Of a DNA stretch of 64,000 bases, positions 17,841 to 27,185 are shown in pieces (position 1 is the first letter of the stretch; every line of letters begins with the position of its first letter). Under the pieces are notes generated by a model that saw only the letters and a program-made list of their open reading frames with translations, was not told the DNA's origin and did not search any database. Made by a program: the position numbers and the translations under genes. Source of the DNA: UBA1672 sp963977495 (GTDB lineage Bacteria; Pseudomonadota; Alphaproteobacteria; Micavibrionales; Micavibrionaceae); contig CAXBOT010000001.1 of the NCBI GenBank assembly GCA_963977495.1, forward strand, positions 992,001 through 1,056,000. The letters run 5' to 3'.

Positions 17841-18839
17841 TCATTCTATGCCGTCAAACAACGGGCTGGAGATATAACGCTCCGCAAATGATGGGATAAT
17901 GACCACAATTTGCTTTCCTTTATTTTCAGGTCTTAAGGCGACCTCTTTTGCGGCGGCGAACGCTGCGCCTGAGGATATACCACAAGGAATACCTTCCAGA
18001 CGGGCAATTTCACGCGCCGTTTCCAATGCGGTTTCACTATCAACCGTCACAGAGCCGTCAATCAAATCTGTATCCAGAACAGTTGGAATGAAGCCTGCGC
18101 CCAGACCTTGGATTTTGTGCGGACCAGGTTGACCACCCGCAATAACGGCGCTTTCCTCCGGCTCAACCGCGTAGGTTTTGAATTCAGGCTTACGCGACTT
18201 TAAAAGCTGTGACGTGCCTGTCAATGTTCCGCCTGTGCCAACTCCCGATATCAAGATATCTGCGCCGCCATCGGTATCAATCCAAATTTCTTCGCCTGTC
18301 GTCTCGCGGTGAATTTGCGGGTTCGCAGCATTATCAAACTGACCGGGTGAGAAGGAGTTCTCATGCTCGGCCAAAAGCTCTGCAGCCTTTGCAATCGCGC
18401 CGTTCATGCCCTTTTCTTTTGGCGTTAAAATAAGTTCCGCACCTAAAAAGCGCAGCATTTTCTTACGTTCCGCAGACATGCTTTCAGGCATTGTCAAAAT
18501 CAAGCGATAGCCTTTATTTGCTGCAACAAAAGCCAGCGCAATCCCTGTGTTTCCTGATGTCGGCTCAATCAAAACTGTTTTACCTGCAACGATTTCTCCC
18601 GCTCTTTCCGCGGCTTCGATCATGGCAAAACCGATGCGGTCTTTTACAGATGCGATCGGGTTGAAAAACTCCAGCTTCGCCAAAATGTCAGCTTCAATAT
18701 TATATTTTGCTGTGAATCTCGGCACACGAACCAGCGGCGTCGCACCGATTGTATCGAGTATGCTGTCATAGATATGGCCGCGTGCTTCGGCATTGGGCTT
18801 AAGCGCGTTTTCTGTGCTCTTGATTGCAGGAAAAGTCAT
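17841..18839 (-). CDS. cysK: Cysteine synthase A
   Basis: 332 residues; O-acetylserine plus sulfide gives cysteine, PLP-dependent. The PLP lysine is K66 in NPIASVKDRIG. The phosphate/substrate loop TSGNTGIAL and the glycine loop GVGTGGTLTG are intact. The protein carries about 20 extra residues before the usual start (IYDSILDTIGATPLV), but the upstream ATG has AAGGAG at eight bases, so the extension is probably real. The C-terminus SPLFDGIE ends in the isoleucine-like tail region that CysE normally docks to; cysE is at 41133. Confidence 0.93.
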   Translation of the reverse strand: MTFPAIKSTENALKPNAEARGHIYDSILDTIGATPLVRVPRFTAKYNIEADILAKLEFFNPIASVKDRIGFAMIEAAERAGEIVAGKTVLIEPTSGNTGIALAFVAANKGYRLILTMPESMSAERKKMLRFLGAELILTPKEKGMNGAIAKAAELLAEHENSFSPGQFDNAANPQIHRETTGEEIWIDTDGGADILISGVGTGGTLTGTSQLLKSRKPEFKTYAVEPEESAVIAGGQPGPHKIQGLGAGFIPTVLDTDLIDGSVTVDSETALETAREIARLEGIPCGISSGAAFAAAKEVALRPENKGKQIVVIIPSFAERYISSPLFDGIE

Positions 18840-18932
18840 AGTGGTATCTCCTTAAGTAAAGATTGCGTTACATTCGTTCTTTAAAATAAAACCGTCTCTG
18901 TTCGCGTTGTTCACACACGGATCATAATGCGG

Positions 18933-19271
18933 CTAGTCGCCTTCTCCCGGTGCTTCACTGAAATCTGTTTCAAACTTGTTTTGTTTGTCTTTCATTTCTT
19001 CCGCTTCGGGCATGGGATCTATTTTTTGTGTTATATTTGGCCATTCTTCCGCATATTTGCGGTTCATTTCCACCCATTTTTCGGCGCCATCTTCCGTATC
19101 AGGTAAAATCGCCTCAATCGGACATTCCGGCTCACATACACCACAATCTATACACTCATCAGGATGGATGACAAGCATATTTTCCCCTTCGTAAAAGCAA
19201 TCAACGGGGCATACTTCTACGCAATCCGTGTACTTACATCTGATGCATGCATCTGTTACAACAAAAGTCAT
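18933..19271 (-). CDS. fdxA: 7Fe-type ferredoxin FdxA
   Basis: 112 residues with the N-terminal double-cluster fold. Cluster cysteines lie in CIRCKYTDCVEVCPVDCF and in CIDCGVCEPECP, the pattern of [3Fe-4S][4Fe-4S] ferredoxins. The C-terminal half (about 60-112) is the usual acidic, helix-rich tail of alphaproteobacterial FdxA. It transfers electrons in the cytoplasm, possibly with the reductase at 16726. It lies upstream of cysK on the same strand with a 93-base gap. Confidence 0.93.
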   Translation of the reverse strand: MTFVVTDACIRCKYTDCVEVCPVDCFYEGENMLVIHPDECIDCGVCEPECPIEAILPDTEDGAEKWVEMNRKYAEEWPNITQKIDPMPEAEEMKDKQNKFETDFSEAPGEGD

Positions 19272-19415
19272 CGTCTGTATTTTACTCCTGATCCTATTAG
19301 AAAATCACACTATAATACCCCTTTTTGATAAGGCAACCGCTTTTCAAAAGAAAGCTATACACGCGTCGGTAGTGCAGATAGACTTGCGCACTCATTCGAT
19401 ACAAAAAGAGATATA

Positions 19416-19979
19416 ATGCGCTTTAAAAATCATATCACTCCGCTGCTTTTCGCTATCTTCACTGTCGCATTATCGGGGTGTGTTGGGTCACCTTCTGATC
19501 CGGCTGATAACAACGCCCCTTTGCTCCCGCTCTCCGCACAACAAAGCGTTGTGTTTCTGGATGATGGCTCGGTCAAAGACGCGATGCGCGATTACCTTGC
19601 CTATAAAAAAGCGCCGCTCTTTTCTCAATATGATTTCACCAGACAAGATTTGAACCATGACGGGATGAGTGATGCCATTGTCTATATCAAGACGCCTTAT
19701 GGTCAATGGTGCGATATCCATGGGTGCACCTTGCTCATTTTAAAAGCTCTGCCGCAGGGCTTTTCTATTCTCGGCCATATCCCATCCGTCAGACCGCCTT
19801 TTTACGTCAGCACACGACAAACCGCAGGGTGGCAGGATATTGGCGTTTATCTCTCCGGCAAAAACGAGCAAGCCTATACCGCTATATTATCCTTTGACGG
19901 ATCTGCCTATACGATGCGCACCGATGATGACACCTATATGCTCCGCCAAGAGCTTATAAAGCACACCCTATTCCCATAA
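19416..19979 (+). CDS. Putative lipoprotein of unknown function
   Basis: 187 residues. Signal peptide with lipobox LSGC, lipidated cysteine at residue 22. The segment DLNHDGMSDAIVYI resembles an EF-hand-like or FG-GAP-like calcium loop (DxNxDGxxD). Two further cysteines (WCDIHGC) could form a short disulfide loop. It probably sits in the outer membrane or the periplasmic face of the inner membrane. Family not recognised. It is convergent with the TerB-like pair, ending eight bases from it. Confidence 0.7.
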   Translation: MRFKNHITPLLFAIFTVALSGCVGSPSDPADNNAPLLPLSAQQSVVFLDDGSVKDAMRDYLAYKKAPLFSQYDFTRQDLNHDGMSDAIVYIKTPYGQWCDIHGCTLLILKALPQGFSILGHIPSVRPPFYVSTRQTAGWQDIGVYLSGKNEQAYTAILSFDGSAYTMRTDDDTYMLRQELIKHTLFP

Positions 19980-19987
19980 ATGAAGAT

Positions 19988-20467
19988 TTATTCGTCGCGG
20001 TTTGAAAAACTACCACGGAAAGACGACAAAAACTTACGAAAACCAGTTTTCTTGTCCGGTCTGCGATTTAAATTGGTTGGCACAGAATCCTCTTCCAACT
20101 CCAATGAAATATGCCCGATCAATTCATCCACGTCTGTTTCTTGCATGTGCTGTTGGTATAACTGAATCATCACACTCTGTTCTTCAGAGGCAAAATCACC
20201 ATCCACCCACACAAGATCACGGGCAAACTCAAAAAACTGTATCCGATCTTTCTGGCTGGTCACACCAGTGAACATCTCGCTTACATCTTTGGCATTCAGA
20301 ATATCATCTTTCAAAATAGCCGTTTGCTCATCGGAAAAATCAATATTTTCCATCATTTGCGCGATGAACTCTATTTCTTCGTCCGTTACAATATTATCGG
20401 CATGAGCAACCGAGATTAACGTCCGCCACATATAAAAGGCGCTCTCGTTGACTACACTATTCATCAT
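19988..20467 (-). CDS. TerB-like helical protein, copy 2
   Basis: 159 residues, all-helical, with the TerB/DjlA-N type layout: a first helix (AFYMWRTLISVAHAD), then a D-x-x-x-T-x-E-E motif (VTDEEIEFIAQMM) and a second acidic D-G-x-x-x-x-E-E motif (VDGDFASEEQ). The C-terminal 30 residues are basic. It is clearly paralogous to the gene just upstream (20464), with which it overlaps by ATGA. TerB proteins bind metal ions at acidic motifs and occur in stress and membrane-associated systems; no ter operon partners are here. Confidence 0.65.
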   Translation of the reverse strand: MMNSVVNESAFYMWRTLISVAHADNIVTDEEIEFIAQMMENIDFSDEQTAILKDDILNAKDVSEMFTGVTSQKDRIQFFEFARDLVWVDGDFASEEQSVMIQLYQQHMQETDVDELIGHISLELEEDSVPTNLNRRPDKKTGFRKFLSSFRGSFSNRDE

Positions 20468-20946
20468 ATTATATTTTCCCTGTAAAATGCCGACATCTTC
20501 GTGAACACAATTTGTATCAGATCATCTTCCGGTTTTCCTGAGCTTTTTCCTTCTGTCATAATGGGCTTGCGTTCAAGCCAGCGCAATTCCTTTTGGAATT
20601 TTTTAGCGTCCTGCCCCAAACTATTCACAATTTTCTGTATGATTCCTTGCTCATCCTCATGCAAATAGCCATCGCACCATGCAATCGTACGCGCCATTAC
20701 GAAAAACTGCCGCTGATTATCGACCTGTTTTATCTCTTGAAACAGTTTTATGGCATCGACCTTGTTTTCAAGATCCTGCCGAATGACTTCTTTTTGTTTG
20801 GTGGTAAAGGAAAATGCGTCAATGATCGTCTTGATATAATGCTGTTCTTCTTGGGAAAAATTGCCGTCAACATGCACCAACGCAAACACTGCGCGCCATA
20901 ATTTGAAAACATCCTTATCCGGTGCCTTGAATTGATATTTATCCAT
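20464..20946 (-). CDS. TerB-like helical protein, copy 1
   Basis: 160 residues, same layout as its downstream neighbour: LWRAVFALVHVDGNFSQEEQ at the N-terminus and WCDGYLHEDEQGIIQKIV about 70 residues on. The two acidic D-G-x-x-x-x-x-E-Q motifs are the family's metal-binding pattern. The stop overlaps the next start (ATGA), so the pair is translationally coupled. The tandem duplication and the missing ter genes suggest a local function of its own. Divergent from the Y-family polymerase at 21075. Confidence 0.65.
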   Translation of the reverse strand: MDKYQFKAPDKDVFKLWRAVFALVHVDGNFSQEEQHYIKTIIDAFSFTTKQKEVIRQDLENKVDAIKLFQEIKQVDNQRQFFVMARTIAWCDGYLHEDEQGIIQKIVNSLGQDAKKFQKELRWLERKPIMTEGKSSGKPEDDLIQIVFTKMSAFYRENII

Positions 20947-21074
20947 GCCCTGAACCTAACCCTTTATAATATTTGAACATACTTCTCTAACCTTTGGCAA
21001 GAACAACAAATGTTCTTGCTTTGTTCACAATGCTGTGACATATTTTTCGCTCAATCAGCATACAGGATTAAACA

Positions 21075-22364
21075 ATGCAGCGTGAGTCAGGAATAAAATG
21101 GCTTTTCATGGATCTCAACAGTTATTTTGCGAGCGTTGAGCAGCAGGAAAACCCGATGCTGCGCGGTAAGCCTGTGGCCGTTGTGCCGATGGAAACCGAC
21201 TACACTTGCGCGATTGCTGCGAGTTATGAGGCCAAAGCCTATGGCGTAACAACAGGCACAATCATCACAGATGCAAAAAAGATGTGCCCCCACCTGCATT
21301 GCACATTGGCCAAGCACGATCTGTATGTTGCCTATCACCACAAGATCATTGAGGAAGTGATCAACCACACGCCTATCAATAAAATATGGTCGATTGACGA
21401 ACTGTCCAGCCGCCTGCCCCCGAATAAGCGCAACATTGACGCCGCGCATATTATTGCGCGCAATATAAAGGCGGGAATCCACCACAATGTCGGTGAAGCC
21501 ATCCATTGTTCCATCGGCTTTGCGCCCAATTCCTTATTGGCAAAGATCGCCTGTGAAATGAACAAACCTGATGGATTAACAATATTAACCCAAGAGGCAC
21601 TACCCGGCCCCCTGCTCAACCTTAAACTGACCGACTTACCGGGCATCGGAAAGAACATGGCGCGCCGCCTGAGTAAATCAGGCATCACCAGCATTCAAGA
21701 TTTCTGGGATATAGAGCCCGCCCACGCCCGCAAAATATGGGGCAGCGTTCAAGGGGAGCGCTTTTGGTATTTGCTGCATGGGTACGACATTGAATCGCAA
21801 CCAACAAAACCCTCCATGATCGGCCATAGTCGCGTTCTTGATCCGAAATTACGCACCCCCGAAAAGGCGCGGTTGATTTTAAGAAAACTTGTAATGAAAG
21901 CTGCACACAGACTGCGTAAAAAGGAACTAAACACCCGCACAATATCCGTTTCATTGCGCACAAAATCAGGCTATAAAACATCAGACACACTGTCCATTCA
22001 GGCCACACAAGACCCGTTCACTTTATTGCAATATACCGACACTTTATGGCGCAATATAATGCAGAACATCGCGCACAATACGCACGCAGACGATCATAAT
22101 GCCACGATCAAAAAAATCTCTGTGGTGTTCAGTAATCTTGTCACGCCCGATATGATTACCGATGATTTATTCCTGTCTGCTGCGCACAATGAGGGCGTCC
22201 AATCCTTAAAAAACGAAGCTTTGACGCAAGCCTTGGAAAAGCTGCAACACAAATATAAAAAGGAGGTCGTCTCCCTCGGCATTCCACCCAAAACATCCGC
22301 CGGCTATGTCGGCACAAAGATCGCATTTGCGCGCGTTCCAGATACGGAAGAATTCTGGAGCTAA
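21075..22364 (+). CDS. Y-family DNA polymerase (DinB/ImpB-like)
   Basis: 429 residues, translesion polymerase. The catalytic carboxylates are kept: MDLNSYFASVEQ (first Asp and steric-gate Phe) and the SIDE pair in IWSIDELSS, so this is not an inactive ImuB-type protein. A helix-hairpin-helix DLPGIGKNMARRL follows, then the little-finger domain. The C-terminus KIAFARVPDTEEFWS matches the tail of a group often labelled ImpB/MucB/SamB. I see no clear clamp-binding QxxLF motif. trmFO follows 50 bases later on the same strand. Confidence 0.88.
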   Translation: MQRESGIKWLFMDLNSYFASVEQQENPMLRGKPVAVVPMETDYTCAIAASYEAKAYGVTTGTIITDAKKMCPHLHCTLAKHDLYVAYHHKIIEEVINHTPINKIWSIDELSSRLPPNKRNIDAAHIIARNIKAGIHHNVGEAIHCSIGFAPNSLLAKIACEMNKPDGLTILTQEALPGPLLNLKLTDLPGIGKNMARRLSKSGITSIQDFWDIEPAHARKIWGSVQGERFWYLLHGYDIESQPTKPSMIGHSRVLDPKLRTPEKARLILRKLVMKAAHRLRKKELNTRTISVSLRTKSGYKTSDTLSIQATQDPFTLLQYTDTLWRNIMQNIAHNTHADDHNATIKKISVVFSNLVTPDMITDDLFLSAAHNEGVQSLKNEALTQALEKLQHKYKKEVVSLGIPPKTSAGYVGTKIAFARVPDTEEFWS

Positions 22365-22414
22365 AACATCACTTTTAAATTGCCCTGCCCCCCTGTTTTT
22401 GCTACTGATCTCAC

Positions 22415-23803
22415 ATGAAAAAAACTGAATTACACATCATTGGTGCAGGGTTGGCGGGCAGTGAAGCTGCGTGGCAAGCCGCAAATATGGGCGTTCACGT
22501 TGTTTTGCACGAAATGCGCCCGCATGTAAAAACCAGCGTTCACCAAAGCGACGGCTGCGCGGAGCTTGTTTGCTCTAATTCATTCCGCTCTGATGACTCG
22601 GAATATAACGCTGTGGGCTTGCTCCACGAAGAAATGCGTATGATGAACTCCCTGATTATGCGCGAAGGTGATAAGGCCGCCGTACCCGCTGGCGGCGCAT
22701 TGGCGGTTGATCGTGATATCTTCTCCGGCGGCGTGACGCAGGCCTTAACGGCGCACCCCAACATAACGATTGAACGCAGCGAGGTCACATCCATTGATGA
22801 TAATGATTGGGAGCACGTCATTGTCGCGACAGGCCCCCTCACATCTGGCGCATTGACCCAATCCATCCAACGGGTCACGGGCATAGACGGCTTGGCCTTT
22901 TTCGATGCCATTGCACCAATCGTGCACCTGGATAGTGTCAATATGGACACATCTTGGTTTCAATCGCGCTATGACAAGGCAGGACCGGCAGGAACCGGAA
23001 AAGACTATTTGAACTGCCCCATGACCAAGGAACAATACGAAACATTCATTCACGAATTACTGAATGCGGAGTATGGTGATTTCAAAGAGTGGGAGAAGGA
23101 CACCCCGTATTTCGAGGGCTGCATGCCCATCGAAGTTATGGCATCGCGCGGTATCGAAACTTTGCGTTTCGGCCCGATGAAACCTGTCGGATTGACCAGC
23201 CCGCACACAGATGAAGCGGCGCATGCGGTGGTGCAGCTCCGTCAGGATAACGCACTTGGCACGCTTTACAATATCGTCGGATTTCAGACAAAAATGAAGT
23301 ATGGGGAACAAATACGCGTCTTCCGTATGATCCCCGGATTGGAAAATGCAGAATTTGCACGCCTTGGCGGTCTGCATCGCAATACTTTTATCAATTCTCC
23401 TAAGCTTCTGGACGATGTGCTGCGGTTAAAAACACATAATCACATCCGTTTTGCAGGCCAAATAACTGGCTGTGAAGGCTATGTGGAAAGCGCGTCAACC
23501 GGCCTTCTGGCGGGGCAGTTTGCTGCGTCAGAAATACTTGGAATCCCTATGGATAAGCCGCCACTAACAACGGCACATGGTGCATTACTTAACCATGTGA
23601 CAGGCGGGGCAAACGCAGAAACATTCCAACCCATGAACGTGAATTTCGGCCTATTCCCTGTACCAGCGGATGAGCTTATGCGCCCTGTGCAACCAAGCGG
23701 CAGACGCAAGAAATTAAAAGGAAAAGACCGCAAAAAGGTTTATACTGACATCGCAAAAGAGGCATTAGGGAGCTGGCTTAAAAGTGAAAAGCGCGCAGCA
23801 TAG
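22415..23803 (+). CDS. trmFO: Methylenetetrahydrofolate-tRNA-(uracil-5)-methyltransferase
   Basis: 462 residues, FAD- and folate-dependent enzyme that makes m5U54 in the tRNA T-loop. FAD motif IIGAGLAGSEAAWQAA at residues 8-23 and the next block HEMRP are diagnostic of the GidA-like TrmFO. CSNSFRSDDSE and the middle motif FFDAIAPIV are also characteristic, with the active-site cysteine region CAELVCSN. The C-terminal basic tail (GRRKKLKGKDRKK) may aid tRNA binding. TrmFO replaces SAM-dependent TrmA in many alphaproteobacteria and Gram-positives. Confidence 0.95.
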   Translation: MKKTELHIIGAGLAGSEAAWQAANMGVHVVLHEMRPHVKTSVHQSDGCAELVCSNSFRSDDSEYNAVGLLHEEMRMMNSLIMREGDKAAVPAGGALAVDRDIFSGGVTQALTAHPNITIERSEVTSIDDNDWEHVIVATGPLTSGALTQSIQRVTGIDGLAFFDAIAPIVHLDSVNMDTSWFQSRYDKAGPAGTGKDYLNCPMTKEQYETFIHELLNAEYGDFKEWEKDTPYFEGCMPIEVMASRGIETLRFGPMKPVGLTSPHTDEAAHAVVQLRQDNALGTLYNIVGFQTKMKYGEQIRVFRMIPGLENAEFARLGGLHRNTFINSPKLLDDVLRLKTHNHIRFAGQITGCEGYVESASTGLLAGQFAASEILGIPMDKPPLTTAHGALLNHVTGGANAETFQPMNVNFGLFPVPADELMRPVQPSGRRKKLKGKDRKKVYTDIAKEALGSWLKSEKRAA

Positions 23804-23894
23804 GGTAATCATTGCATAACTTATGCTTTACTCAGCGCCTTCGGCACCTTATTTTTAAGCAACCTGCACAAGCTAAAAACCAGAGGTAAAACAC

Positions 23895-24575
23895 ATGACA
23901 GACAACAATAATAAAGAAATGGTCGTTTTATTACATGGAATTTTCCGCAGCAAACTTGATATGCATTTCCTCAATAACCTGTTTGCGAAGAATGGTTACA
24001 GCACGCTCAACATCCTCTACCCGTCACGCGAACAAAATCTGGAAGACTTAAGCGATTTTGTGCACGATAAAATCATCAACAGCCCCGATTACACCGAAAA
24101 CACAACGCTTAATTTTGTAACGCACTCTATGGGTGGATTAATCACGCGCTACTATATTGCGCGCAGAAAACCAAAATATTTGGGGAAAGTGGTGATGTTA
24201 GGGCCGCCAAATACAGGCAGTGAATTTGCAGACTGGCTGTCAGAAACCAAAGTGCTTGCCCCTATTTTCAAAACGGTTTTCGGCCCCGCAGGCCAGCAAA
24301 TGACAACGCATTATGCGCATATAGACGGTGATATCACCTACCCCCTTGGCATCATCGCGGGCAACCTGTCCATCAACCCCCTCGCCCCGTGGGTTTTGCA
24401 CGGCGAGCATGATGGTATCGTCCCCGTTGAACGCACAAAAATAGAGGGCATGACCGATCATATCGTCATGTCGGCAACGCATTCATTCATGATGTTTAAC
24501 GCCGAAGTGATGGAACAGGCGCTCCACTTCCTAAAGCACAGCACGTTCAAACGCGACGATTCGAAGAAATCCTAG
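23895..24575 (+). CDS. Alpha/beta hydrolase, lipase/PGAP1-like
   Basis: 226 residues. N-terminal oxyanion block VVLLHGIFRSK, nucleophile elbow THSMGGL (serine after the histidine), catalytic Asp in GEHDGIVPVERT and catalytic His in ATHSFMMFN. The order and spacing fit small triacylglycerol-lipase or PGAP1-like esterases. No signal peptide is seen, so it is probably cytoplasmic. A GAGG upstream of the ATG acts as ribosome binding site. Convergent with the Lrp-type regulator, seven bases apart. Confidence 0.82.
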   Translation: MTDNNNKEMVVLLHGIFRSKLDMHFLNNLFAKNGYSTLNILYPSREQNLEDLSDFVHDKIINSPDYTENTTLNFVTHSMGGLITRYYIARRKPKYLGKVVMLGPPNTGSEFADWLSETKVLAPIFKTVFGPAGQQMTTHYAHIDGDITYPLGIIAGNLSINPLAPWVLHGEHDGIVPVERTKIEGMTDHIVMSATHSFMMFNAEVMEQALHFLKHSTFKRDDSKKS

Positions 24576-24582
24576 ATAATTA

Positions 24583-25053
24583 TTATTCGATTGGAATGCC
24601 CGGCAGGCTTTTTGATGATCGGATAGAAAGGGATGATTTTACCGACACGACATTGGGCGCCGATGTCAGATGCGCGGTTAAAAATTCCTGATAATCATCC
24701 CAGCTTTTCGCGACGACTTTTAACATGAAATCAACATCACCCGCGAGCATGTGACACTCACGCACCATATCAAATTCAGTGATGTAGCTTTCGAAATTGA
24801 CCAAATCACTTTCGGCCTGACTTTTAAGCGTCACCATCGCATATACATTAACGCCAAAACCCAATTTTACCGGATCAACCTTGGCAAAATATCCTTTGAT
24901 ATAACCTGATTCTTGAAGAACACGCACGCGACGCAAACAAGGCGGTGCAGAAATTCCGACAGACTTCGCTAAATCCACATTTGTTACGCGTCCATCTTCT
25001 TGCAATATTTTGAGAATGTTTTTATCGATTTTATCCAGACGAGAACGAGTCAT
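24583..25053 (-). CDS. Lrp/AsnC family transcriptional regulator
   Basis: 156 residues. N-terminal winged helix: LDKIDKNILKILQEDGR, then VTNVDLAKSVGISAPPCLRRV as recognition helix. The C-terminal RAM domain (YAMVTLKSQAE... to ...VVSVKSSLSIRS) binds amino acids and drives oligomers. Length and layout are those of Lrp-like feast/famine regulators. The neighbours (lipase, ELM1 protein) give no clear target. The intergenic region to 25178 is AT-rich and likely holds promoters for both divergent genes. Confidence 0.9.
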   Translation of the reverse strand: MTRSRLDKIDKNILKILQEDGRVTNVDLAKSVGISAPPCLRRVRVLQESGYIKGYFAKVDPVKLGFGVNVYAMVTLKSQAESDLVNFESYITEFDMVRECHMLAGDVDFMLKVVAKSWDDYQEFLTAHLTSAPNVVSVKSSLSIRSSKSLPGIPIE

Positions 25054-25177
25054 TACTATTAATTTACCTTAGTTCGTATTGATCACTATGTATTTAAGTT
25101 AGGTTTGTATAAAGTTGCAGGTGTAAATTAGCAAGTTTTTAATATTAAAAAAACAATCTTGGATAAAGTTCGATTTT

Positions 25178-26137
25178 ATGGGTATTTCAAAGAATAACAT
25201 CACATGCTGGATCGTCAGTGAAGGCCTTGCGGGAACCGAAAATCAATGTATCGGTGTGGCGCAATCCCTAGATATTTCTTATGACATAAAACGTATCGCC
25301 CTCAACCAGCCATGGAAGTCATTATCTCCGTTTTTAGGGTTTGAGCAGGACTGGAGCTTCACGCCGCGCTTAACACCGCCATGGCCTGATATTTTGATTG
25401 CCAGCGGGCGCAAAAGCATCGCCGCATCACGCTATATTAAGGCCGCAAGCCAAGGCCGTACCTTTACGGTTCAAATCCAAGATCCCAGAATCCCTGCACG
25501 ACACTTTGATCTTGTCGCAGTGCCGGATCATGACCCGCTGCGTGGAGATAACGTTATCGTCACAAAGGCCGCGCCCAACAAAATCACCGCCGCGCTTCTT
25601 CAGCAAGCCAAAGAGGCGTTCCCCGCATTTGGCACATTGCCCTCCCCACGTGTTGCGGTACTCATAGGCGGGTCAAGCAAGGCCTACACCATGAGTGAGG
25701 ATATCACGCACAAACTGGCGCAAGACCTTACAAAAATAGATGCCAGCCTGATGATTACATGCTCCAGAAGAACCGGCGATGGTAATCAGGCCATCTTAAA
25801 GGCCGCCTTGGATAATAAGGGGCATTATTTCTGGGATGGTACAGGCGAAAACCCCTATATGGCTTTATTGGCATGGGCGGATATCATCCTTGTCACCGCA
25901 GACAGTGCGTCGATGCTTTCGGAAAGTTGCACCACAGGAAAACCTGTTTATATGATCGATTTGGAGGGTGGGTCAAAACGCTTATCCAAGCTTCATCAGA
26001 ACCTCATGGAGCATGGCGCGCTCAAAAAATTTAACGGCGCGCTTGAAACTTTTTCCTATGTTCCGCTGAATGACTCTCTCATGGTTGCTGGCGTCATCGA
26101 AAAACGCCTGAAAGACTTTACTATAACCACCAAATGA
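25178..26137 (+). CDS. ELM1/GtrOC1-family protein
   Basis: 319 residues resembling the bacterial ELM1 family (DUF1022), a GT-B-like fold named after the plant mitochondrial fission protein. Signature blocks: WIVSEGLAGTENQCIGVA at the N-terminus, ASGRKSIAASRYIK, QIQDPRIPARHFDLVAVPDHD, and LIGGSSKAYTMS with a C-terminal TADSASMLSESC. In bacteria the activity is not settled; a glycan or nucleotide-sugar role is suggested by the fold. The start has no good ribosome binding site, but it matches the family N-terminus. Confidence 0.82.
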   Translation: MGISKNNITCWIVSEGLAGTENQCIGVAQSLDISYDIKRIALNQPWKSLSPFLGFEQDWSFTPRLTPPWPDILIASGRKSIAASRYIKAASQGRTFTVQIQDPRIPARHFDLVAVPDHDPLRGDNVIVTKAAPNKITAALLQQAKEAFPAFGTLPSPRVAVLIGGSSKAYTMSEDITHKLAQDLTKIDASLMITCSRRTGDGNQAILKAALDNKGHYFWDGTGENPYMALLAWADIILVTADSASMLSESCTTGKPVYMIDLEGGSKRLSKLHQNLMEHGALKKFNGALETFSYVPLNDSLMVAGVIEKRLKDFTITTK

Positions 26138-26181
26138 CTAATATATACGCACATTAAGCGGAAAACAGAGGTAATCACGTT

Positions 26182-27156
26182 ATGACACAAACACAACACG
26201 CAAAAGTTCTTATTATCGGATCAGGCCCCGCAGGATACACCGCCGCCATTTACGCAGCGCGCGCAGGTCTTAAACCTTTGCTGGTCACAGGAATGGAACA
26301 AGGCGGTCAGTTGATGATTACAACGGATGTTGAAAACTATCCGGGTTTTGCAGACACCATTCAAGGCCCATGGCTTATGGAACAAATGCAAAAACAAGCC
26401 GAGCATGTCGGCACAAATCAAGTCACTGACTATATTGTTGATGTTGACCTAACCAAACGCCCTTTCACCGCGAAGAGCGGATCAGGCGCAACATATACAG
26501 GCGATACATTGGTGATCGCCACAGGCGCAAAGGCGCGCTGGCTTGGCTTACCTTCGGAAGAAACATATAAAGGTCGCGGCGTTTCGGCTTGCGCCACCTG
26601 TGACGGTTTCTTTTTCCGCGATCAGAACGTTGCCGTTGTTGGCGGCGGAAATACTGCCGCAGAAGAAGCCCTTTTCCTGACCAATTTCTGCAGCAAAGTG
26701 ACCCTTATTCACCGCCGCGACTCACTACGTGCGGAGAAAATTCTACAAGAACGCGTTTTTGCGCACGAGAAAATCGAAGTGTTGTGGGATCACGCTGTTG
26801 AGGAAGTTTTGGGCGATAAGACAGGCATGACCGGATTAAAGCTTAAAAACACAAAGACCAACGACATATCCGAAATCAATATGGACGGTATGTTTGTTGC
26901 GATTGGCCATGACCCTGCAACGGAATTGTTCAAATCAAAATTAGAGATGGACGAAAATAATTACCTGATCACGAAGCCTGACTCCACGGCGACCTCTATC
27001 CCCGGTGTTTACGCTGCGGGTGATGTGACCGATCACGTCTATCGCCAAGCTGTTACTGCGGCGGGGATGGGATGTATGTCCGCGTTGGAGGCTGATCGTT
27101 TTCTTGCTGCACAAAATGACGCTGCCACGGATGATGCTGCGCAAGCGGCGGAATAA
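26182..27156 (+). CDS. trxB: Thioredoxin-disulfide reductase
   Basis: 324 residues, FAD/NADPH-dependent reduction of thioredoxin. FAD motif IIGSGPAGYTAAIYAARAG at the N-terminus, redox-active CATC (Cys137 and Cys140, in ACATCDGFFF), NADPH motif VVGGGNTAAEEA with HRRDSLRAE, and the second FAD motif VYAAGDVTDHVYRQAVTAAG. The C-terminal tail is unusually Ala/Asp-rich. A GAGG lies 13 bases upstream of the ATG. Confidence 0.96.
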   Translation: MTQTQHAKVLIIGSGPAGYTAAIYAARAGLKPLLVTGMEQGGQLMITTDVENYPGFADTIQGPWLMEQMQKQAEHVGTNQVTDYIVDVDLTKRPFTAKSGSGATYTGDTLVIATGAKARWLGLPSEETYKGRGVSACATCDGFFFRDQNVAVVGGGNTAAEEALFLTNFCSKVTLIHRRDSLRAEKILQERVFAHEKIEVLWDHAVEEVLGDKTGMTGLKLKNTKTNDISEINMDGMFVAIGHDPATELFKSKLEMDENNYLITKPDSTATSIPGVYAAGDVTDHVYRQAVTAAGMGCMSALEADRFLAAQNDAATDDAAQAAE

Positions 27157-27185
27157 CCCTCCTCTATTACCTGAAAGGATATATT

